Positions 56,817-64,000 of a stretch of 64,000 nt of DNA are shown here, piece by piece. The DNA lies in contig JASDFA010000016.1 in assembly GCA_035772735.1 (NCBI GenBank), forward strand, positions 170,381,001 through 170,445,000. The letters run 5' to 3'. Every line of letters starts with the position of its first letter. Within the stretch, counting starts at the first letter, position 1. Source of the stretch: Datura wrightii. Its lineage: Eukaryota > Streptophyta > Magnoliopsida > Solanales > Solanaceae. The notes below the pieces were generated by a model, which had not been told where the DNA came from, did no database searches, and saw only the letters and a program-made list of their open reading frames with translations. A program made the translations under genes and the position numbers.

Positions 56817-56943
56817 CTCCTTGTCTCTTGCCAGCGTTCAGAAAAATTTAGTACCTGCAAGAGGATTTGCTAAGATCAAGTCGTCAACACTTGTATCAAA
56901 CTTCTAAACTAACACTAGGAAAATTAAATAACCAATTGCAAGT

Positions 56944-56960
56944 CCCCAGCAACGGCACCA
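56944..56960 (-). other. Element E primer binding site (tRNA-Asp type)
   Basis: The minus strand reads TGGTGCCGTTGCTGGGG, close to the complement of the tRNA-Asp 3' end, six bases from the LTR. Confidence 0.87.
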
Positions 56961-56966
56961 AACACT

Positions 56967-58371
56967 TGTTCGATCCCAACTACACGCAAGTGCACGTGGT
57001 CGTACAAGTAGTAAAGTGGCTTTATTTCCAAGTATCGATCCCACAGGGACTGTAATATGGCAGTAATTTTCCTAATTGTTAGTAAATGATTTCGTTATGC
57101 AGGTAGACAACCAAAACAAATAATGCTTTTGAGTCAAGATTAATAGTTAATGTGAACCTAAGTGAATATTGTAAGTTAAAGTCTAAACAATAGAAACGAA
57201 CAAGTTGAGGTTAAGGCAAACAAGCAAGGATGTAATTTATTAATTATAGTTCAGTCAATCTTCTCTTCGGTTGTTAGTTAGGAATTAATAACCCATGGAT
57301 TGGATCTTTCGACTCCTCACCAATTAAAGAATCACGAGACTTACATTACACATTTCTGTGATGCAAAAACCCCATGTTCTAGCTATACACAACAAATTCC
57401 ATAAATGACCAAATATGACATTAGAGATATATTTCTATTCTGAACGTAAATCTTCCCTTAATTTCTCAACCAAGACAAGAACATATTCCACCAATTCACA
57501 TCTATCCAACTAGTCTCCCTTTCGGAATCGAAATTGGAATTCTAGAATATCCATTAACATTGGCCAAACATTATCGTAGTAAAAGCAAGAATTGGAAGAA
57601 CAACCGTTATAGAGAAGATAAAAACTGAAATAATCAGTAATTACATTCTTCTGCAATTATCCTCAACCTTAGCAAGAGGTGAATTAGCCACTCATTTGCG
57701 GATTAAACATCTTCAAACAAGTAGAAATCATACAAGCAGTTGAAATTAAAGAGGAAAAGGAAGAGAATTAACCCTAGGAATTCTTCTTCTCAACTTCCTG
57801 CTATCCACGTTCTTGCTCAAAATGTCAGATACTTTAAAATAAAACCTAAGTGTGCTATTTATACAAGTGGGAAATTTTTCCCGAAATAACTGGCAACATG
57901 GCATGGAGTGTATCATGGAGCATCAGCTCCGTGCCACGGCCCTGTCGCGGAACCTCACTGGAACGCAGCTTCCAGGTAATTGTCTCCATCATGGCACGGA
58001 GGTAAACGCGGAGCTTAGGCTCCGTGACACGGTGCCATCGCGCACCTTCACTGGAAATCAAGTTAAAATTCCTTCTAGGCAGAATGCTTCCGCGATGGTA
58101 GCGTGACACGACCTCCATCGCGGAGCACCAAACTTGGCCAATTTCCTTGTCGACTTCCGTGTCTTGCTTCCGAGTCCATTTCTACACTTCACCAACTTGT
58201 AGATTAGCTTCCAAAATTTTTTTCTGGACTGCAAAACAACACTAATCATGTTGGTTAGTATAAATCCACATTTACATACAAATCACATGAGAATGCACAC
58301 ATAAAAGTGGATAAATAAGTAGAAATGAAGTATTAAAGTATCACTTGGGCATGCAATTATCCCCAAGATCA
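56967..58371 (-). repeat. Element E 5' LTR (right copy)
   Basis: On the plus strand it begins TGTTCGATCCC and ends CCCAAGATCA, then the TSD ATTAC (58372-58376). It has the same array (57895-58130) and TATA (57856-57863) as the left copy. No gene. Confidence 0.92.
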
Positions 58372-58376
58372 ATTAC
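58372..58376. repeat. Target-site duplication of element E, right (ATTAC)
   Basis: Exact match to 45857-45861. Confidence 0.92.
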
Positions 58377-61300
58377 AACTGTCCGTTGTGAGGGACAAAA
58401 TTCCGTTGTTAGGAGGCGTGGTAGGGTTGTGGACTTTCCCAGTGGAGACGACAGGTGGAAACCACATCCCGTTGTATCTTACAACGAGTCATGGTGAGGA
58501 TCGTGGAATAGGTGTGCAAAGTTTCAGAAGAAGGAAACAACGACTGAGGGGAAAGACCCATTGAAGCCTAGGACGAACCATCATGTGTGTCCGTGGTTTG
58601 ATTCCGAAAATGGGTCCTCAGCACTGCATTCGACCAGAAGACAGGACGGGTCGTGGGTGGTTTCCACGACCGTTGGTACCACTCGTGGGTTCCATTCAGA
58701 CAGATTTTAGGGCAGGTTCATTAAGGGTATTTTTAACTTTTCCATGCTTTTGGATCCTAAACTACGTCGTTTTAGATATTTTCTAAATGTGATAAGATGA
58801 GTGAAGTCCTTTATGCATGTCCATTCTCATGCAAGAACTTTAGAGAGGTTTTTGGGAGATTCAAGGTCTTCTTTCCCAAGTTTCAATCAATTTCTTTGTG
58901 TGTATTCAAGGAACTTTGAATCAATCCATTTCCAGGTATGTAGGATTTTAAAATGGTAGAAATTCTTCCCCACCTATGCCCAAATCTCCATTTAAAATCA
59001 TGAATTCTCCTATTCAAGTTCTATGGGGTTTTACCCAATGCATGAAAATGTGATTTCTCTTTATGGGTATGATTTAATTGAGTTTTAATTATTGAATTAT
59101 GAATGATGGGCGGGTTTTATTATTATTATCTTTAAAATCATGTTTCAAGCTTTTAAATCCAAAATGCCCATTTGATGAAAGTTCATCAAAGCTATGATTT
59201 ACGATGAATAAGCAATATTTTGAATTTATTGATGAAGGAAAAGCATGAATTCATGTTACCCGTATTTATGAGCATATTTTGAAAGAATTGAATATGATGA
59301 AGTATTGGGCAATGCCCACATGTTAAATAATGATTTATGATTTATGAAGTGAATTACATGACTTTTTGATTTATGATGTTGGCCGATGAAAAGGGCATTG
59401 ATTCTTGGCTAAGCATATTTTAAAGGGGATCAATGATGCTAAATATTATATTTTAGCCAATGAATCTTAATGCATGATGTTATTGATTTATGTATGAGCC
59501 TATATGCATTTTTTTGGGAGCCGAGTCTAGCATCGAGTAGCCTGGCGTTCAAAGGACTACGCTGGTGTCTCATAACGACGTGCCACTATGAGTTTGTAAA
59601 TTATATGATGTATTGATAATTATCCCCTAAATTGTGATATCACGCCTTATGCACGACCCTCGCTTGGCAAGCCAGGGTTGGCTCTGCCCAATTGAGCGAG
59701 ATAGTAGGGCATCATGAAAGGCTCTACCATGATGGTGTCAGTTTTGACGAGTTCTCCCATTGTTATGCATGTTTTATGCATTGTTATGTTTATGTTGTGG
59801 CTCAATTTATGTTTTGATAAAGTTTACTTATGATTATGAAAAAGAATGATTATGAATGATTTGAAATCCTTGAGCCTTATGTTATATTACGAAGATTTTA
59901 ATGTAAGCATGATGTCCTTCTCTTATATTATTTATGAGACTTATTTACTTTGAAATGTCCATTTTAATTACCTTGCATACTCAGTACATTCCACGTACTG
60001 AACGGATACTTTCTATGTTGTATCATTTCATGATACAGGGTCCGGATCTCAGGCTCATCTTCCTCCTTAGCCCATCTCAGCTTACGCTTTCAGCTTATTG
60101 GTGAGTCCATATATTCCGTTATGTTTTAGTATTGGTCGGGTTAATTGGGGGATGTTGTCTCATCAACCCATCTTATGTATTAGAGGTTTTCAGAGAAGTA
60201 TGAAGTGCTCAGCTTTTTCATACGTCCTGTATTCCTTGATGATTATGCTATGATTATGTTTCCTCTATGTTTTTATGATTATCATTCCGCTTATTTAAAT
60301 AAGATTAGTTATATGCATGAGCCATGGGTTGACTTGAGGTCTCTCGGGGTCCCTTGTCCCGTGTGTACGATCCAGGTGTACGTTCGGGTCGTGATATTCA
60401 TGGTGGTTGTTGGTTATGATGAGTCTCCCAATGTTCCTCATGATTTCAGTTATGCATTCCTGTAATGTATGATATTATGTTTTCTGCAGGTTTGACCAAA
60501 TGGTTAGTTTACAATCTTTTACTTATGTTCCATTTTCAGCTTTGGGTTATTCTGTTCAGATATGAAATACAATTTATGACTATATATGATTTCAAATATC
60601 AACATGCAGTTCTTACTCTCATGATCTTATGATTTATGTTTCGTGCATGATTGCAGTTATACTTATGCAACCTGTTTTGCTTACCTTGCATACTCATTAC
60701 ATTCCAAGTACTAGTCGCATACTCTATGTTATATCTTTTCATGATACAGGTCCGAGCGATCAGATTCAGTTCCACTATTAGTAGTTTCCCTTCAGTTCAG
60801 CTCAGTTCCCGCTGTTGGTGAGTCCTTATCTCCGGAGGACCTTTAGCTTGGTGTTTGATTATGTATTTTCAATTTTGGACTTTATCGGGCTAGATGGGAG
60901 TGTTGTACCATTAGCTCATCAGACAATTTAGAGGCTTATCAAACATTATGTAGACTTTCAGCTTTTTCAAGTGTTGACTCTGTATTTATGATATCATTTC
61001 AAACTTTTGATTATTCATGTTTTTCTTATCAGTTTCCATTTAGTGTATTCTCTTTAGCCGCTATGTTCATGCCATGGGTCGACTTGTATCAATTCGTGGT
61101 TCTAGGTCCCGTGTCTCGTCCAAGTCTATGTTCGGGTCATGATAATGACTTATGATACTATGTTTTACAGCATATTTGACCCAATGAATAGTTTATGAGC
61201 TTTTACTTATGATTTCATCTATGATGAGTCTTATGATTTCTATTTCTAAATCTTGAGTCACTATGTTCAGTTATGATAATTAGCTTATGACTATGTATGT

Positions 61301-61875
61301 CTCAGATAGAGTTTTCAGCATGCAGTCCCTACTCTCATGATCTAACTTATTTATATTTATATGCATGATTTTAGTTAACATTTACTAATCATGTTCTTAC
61401 TTACCTTGCATACTCAGTACATTCAAAGTACTGACCGCATACTCTATGTTATACGTTTCATGATATTAGTTTAGGTGATCCAAGTCAGTCACGCCGATAG
61501 CTCTCTTCCCTCTCAGTTCTATTAGCCCTGTTGGGTGAGTCCTCATCTCCCAGGGACATTCATTGAGTTATGTTGATCATGTCAGCTCTATTTCAGATTT
61601 GGAGTTAGCTGGGGGCTTGTCCCAACATCTCATTAGATAGTAGAGTCTTTTCAGACATAGACTAGTATGTTCAACTTTGAGATTTAGCATTGTGATGTAT
61701 CGTTTGCTTTATGTTTTATGTTACTCAGGCTTCCTCTTATTCATGCTTAAGTTATCAGTTTTCACTTTAATATATACTATTTAGTTACTATGTACATGCC
61801 ATGAGTTGACTTGAAATCACTCGTGGTTCTAGGTCCCATGTCTCGATCCGAGGGGGCCCAGCTCGGGTTGTGACA
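58377..61875 (+). repeat. T3 5' LTR, right part, with a triplicated 3' segment
   Basis: Continues the LTR after E and ends GGGTTGTGACA. A segment of about 720-740 bp occurs three times in tandem: the marker TTACCTTGCATACTCA is at about 59968, 60681 and 61403, and the closing GTTCGGGTC/GCTCGGGTT at about 60384, 61130 and 61861. Without the two extra units the LTR would be about 2.2 kb, like that of A. No gene; the 86-codon frame at 60205-60465 is within the repeat. Confidence 0.8.
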
Positions 61876-61879
61876 AACT

Positions 61880-61891
61880 TGGTATCAGAGC
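61880..61891 (+). other. T3 primer binding site (tRNA-iMet)
   Basis: TGGTATCAGAGC, four bases after the LTR end. Confidence 0.93.
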
Positions 61892-62085
61892 AAAGGTTTA
61901 GAGTATCCTAAGGTGTCTAAATGCCACGTTAAATAAAGTCTTTTTCATGGGTGTGAAGCATGCCACACTTATAGGGAAGAGGCTACAAGACATTTTAGGA
62001 AATTTCCCTTCTTTCATGATCTATGTCATGCAATGAAATACCTCTCTATTCTTCTAACTCATGCTCTCCATGTTTGCATAAATAT

Positions 62086-63160
62086 GCCTCCATGTTGAGT
62101 GAATGGTAGAAGTAATGGAAAATGGTCATGACAATGGCTATGGAGATGGACATCAACAAGCCCCGCCAGCACCAATAGATCTTTTGCCCGAGCAGGTCAC
62201 TCATGCTGAATTCAGAGTGGCATTTCAGATGTTGGCACAGGCCATGACCGCTCAAGTCAACTAACAGGCGATGGCCCATGTTCCCCAAAATGGGAACGCA
62301 ACAGCATTGAGAGTTTGAGACTTTCTCAGGATGAACCCACCTGAGTTTCTTGGGGTCGAAGGTGGATGAGGACCTGCTTGAGTTCCTTGAGGAGGTGTAA
62401 AGATCACCTGATATGGCAGTGACAGGAGAGGAGAGTGCATATTTAGCCACCTATTAACTTAAGGGGGTTTCTTACATATGGTTTTACCATTGGAAGTATA
62501 ATAGGGGAGTTGGAGCAGTCCCTATGAGTTGGGATAAGTTTGTGACTGCCTTCTTGTACAGGTTCTTCCCTAGAGAATTGAGGGAGGTGAAGGTGGTGGA
62601 GTTCATCAACCTGAAGTAGCACCACAGGACTATCCAAGAGTATGCCTTGGAGTTTACCCATTTGTCCAAGTATGCACCGGAGATGGTCGCTGATCCTAGG
62701 GCTCATGTGAGAAGGTTTGTGAATGGAGTGGAAGATTCCTTAGTCAAGGAGTGCAGGATCTCCATATTGATCAATGACATATATTTCTCGCAGTTAGTCA
62801 TATACGCCCAGCAGATTGTGGCAAAGCAGGTGAAGGAGAAAGAGAGAGGCTAAGAGGGATAGCACAGGGAGTAATGGACAGTTCTAGTAGAGGTCTGGTG
62901 TTGGCCATCACCCTCAGCCCCTCTAGAGGTCGTTAGCCCTAGCTCCATCATCAACCAGTGTTTCTTTCAGACCCAGACGTGATTAGAGGGGTGGAACATC
63001 TAGCTCTAGAGGTCAGGGGAGCATGTCAGGAGATCTCAGCATTCCAACTTGTGGGATATGTGGTAGGAGGTACACAGGAGAGTGCTTAGTGGGTTCAAGT
63101 GCGTTCTTCATGTGTGGGAATCCTAGACATCTGCTCAGAGACTGTCCTTCAGCCAGATAG
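62086..63160 (+). pseudogene. T3 gag
   Basis: Homologous to A gag. The core is spread over frames at 62450-62853 (MEFTHLSKYAPEMVADPRA, VKECRISILINDIYFSQL), and zinc-knuckle motifs lie near 63049-63147 (CGICGRRYTGECL, then FMCGNPRHLLRDC, which keeps both outer Cys). Stops near the start (62098) and after 62570 show it is not functional. Confidence 0.82.
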
Positions 63161-64000
63161 GGCCATAGTAGAGGCCATGACCCAACCACCAATTCAGCAG
63201 CTCCACCAACACCCTTAGCTCTGTAAGGTGCATCCACTAGTGCAGGTGGTGGCCAGTGTCAGAATAGATTTTATGCACTATAATCTCATCAAGAGAAGGA
63301 GGTCTCTCCCGATGTGGTCACTAGTATGTTACGAGTATTTCATCTTGATGTGTGTGTGTTATTAGATCTAGGGGATACTTTATATTTCATAACACCTTAT
63401 ATTGGTATTTTTTTCGGAGGCAGTCCCAAAATTCTGTCAGAACCCTTCTCAGTCTCTACTCCAATCGGAATCTCAATTATAGCTCAACGGGTATAAAAAA
63501 ATTACCCTATCACAGTCCTTCAGAAAGTCACCTCAACCGACCTAGTAGAGTTAGACATGACTGAGTTTGATGTTATCTATGGTATGGATTGGTTATATGC
63601 ATGCTATGCCTCCATGAATTGTAGAACCAGTATGGTAGAGTTCTAATTTTCGGGCGAGCAAGCCTTATAATGGAAAGGTAGTTCAGTTGTGCCTGTAGGT
63701 AGCTTTGTTTCCTATCTTAAGGCCATGGAGATGATCTCTAAGGGGTATGTTTATCATTTAGTTTGGGTTAAGGATGCTACATTTGATACCCCGACTCTTC
63801 AGTCAGTTCCTATAGTATGTAAGTATCCAAAGGTGCTTCCAGATAATCTACTAGGAATCCCTCCTGAGCGGGAGATTGACTCTGGTATTGACCTTCTCCC
63901 TGATATGCAGCCTATATCTATTCCTCCTATAGAATGGCTTCGACCGAGATAAAGGAGTTGAAATATCAGTTGAAAATAGATAAAGATTTAATCAGGCTTA
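63161..64000 (+). pseudogene. T3 protease and RT start (cut by window end)
   Basis: 63290-63500 is the retropepsin region (LLDLGDTLYFITP, with Asp kept and the Ser/Thr position changed to Leu). 63689-63952 is the linker to RT (GSFVSYLKAMEMISKGYVYH, GIPPEREIDSGIDLLPDM). A frame shift follows and RT begins near 63950. The rest of pol lies outside. Confidence 0.82.

Larger units (their letters stand above)
45862..58371 (-). mobile_element. Element E: Athila-like retrotransposon with pol
   Basis: 12.5 kb with LTRs at 45862-47253 and 56967-58371 and exact TSD ATTAC. Minus-strand order: PBS, gag, protease, RT, RNase H, integrase, hairpin module, palindrome array, leader with intron, ORF2, internal PPT, noncoding block, PPT. 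Integrase has no chromodomain. It is the only Athila-like element here with pol, so it is a model for the helper of B and C, though this copy has several frameshifts. Confidence 0.9.
45682..64000 (+). mobile_element. T3: Tekay-type element, 5' part (interrupted by E)
   Basis: LTR 45682-45861 plus 58377-61875, tRNA-iMet PBS, gag, protease and RT start. It continues past the window. Same family as A but in the opposite orientation. The coding region has stops and frameshifts. Confidence 0.85.

Overview
This window is plant nuclear DNA, almost certainly from a eudicot and probably Solanaceae. The family assignment is inferred from the style of the Tekay and Athila-like proteins. I see no cellular gene, tRNA or rRNA gene, CRISPR array or bacterial signal. 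Essentially all 64 kb can be explained as LTR retrotransposons nested inside one another, plus one DNA transposon. Boundaries come from LTR ends (TG...CA), primer binding sites (PBS), polypurine tracts (PPT) and target-site duplications (TSD).

Layout. (1) 1-8403: decayed Tekay-type Ty3/gypsy element A on the minus strand. Its RNase H region is split by a non-autonomous hAT transposon (2261-3138, perfect 8-bp TSD). (2) 8404-11244 and 42314-42555: old Athila-like element H, with an LTR, a 300-bp remnant and a second LTR. (3) 11245-42313: element B (plus strand), inserted in the second H LTR. (4) 16126-36888: element C (plus), inserted in B (TSD GTAAA). (5) 17516-27434: element X (minus), a young Tekay chromovirus inserted in the 5' LTR of C (TSD CAAGC). 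Its gag-pol is one frame broken only by two stop codons. (6) 42556-45681: two truncated Tekay LTRs, T1 and T2. (7) 45682-64000: Tekay element T3 (plus), with a 3' LTR portion repeated three times, then a PBS and a decayed gag-pol that runs off the window. (8) 45862-58371: element E (minus), a complete but decayed Athila-like element (TSD ATTAC) inside the T3 LTR.

Elements B, C and E share one plan. After the LTR comes a tRNA-Asp-type PBS, then gag-protease, with RT, RNase H and integrase in E only. Forty to 46 nt after the last stop codon lies a small RNA-hairpin module. Next come an array of odd-length palindromes, a leader with an intron, and a second gene (ORF2, resembling the plant 'putative transposon protein' family). 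Then follow an internal polypurine tract, a conserved noncoding block of 117-120 nt, the PPT and the 3' LTR. B and C appear to be gag-protease derivatives that could depend on an E-like partner for RT and integrase.

The most interesting signals are noncoding: the hairpin with compensatory base changes, the family-specific palindrome arrays found both upstream of the LTR TATA boxes and around the ORF2 promoter or intron, the duplicated polypurine tracts and the constant-length noncoding block. All alignments were done by eye, so the counts are approximate.
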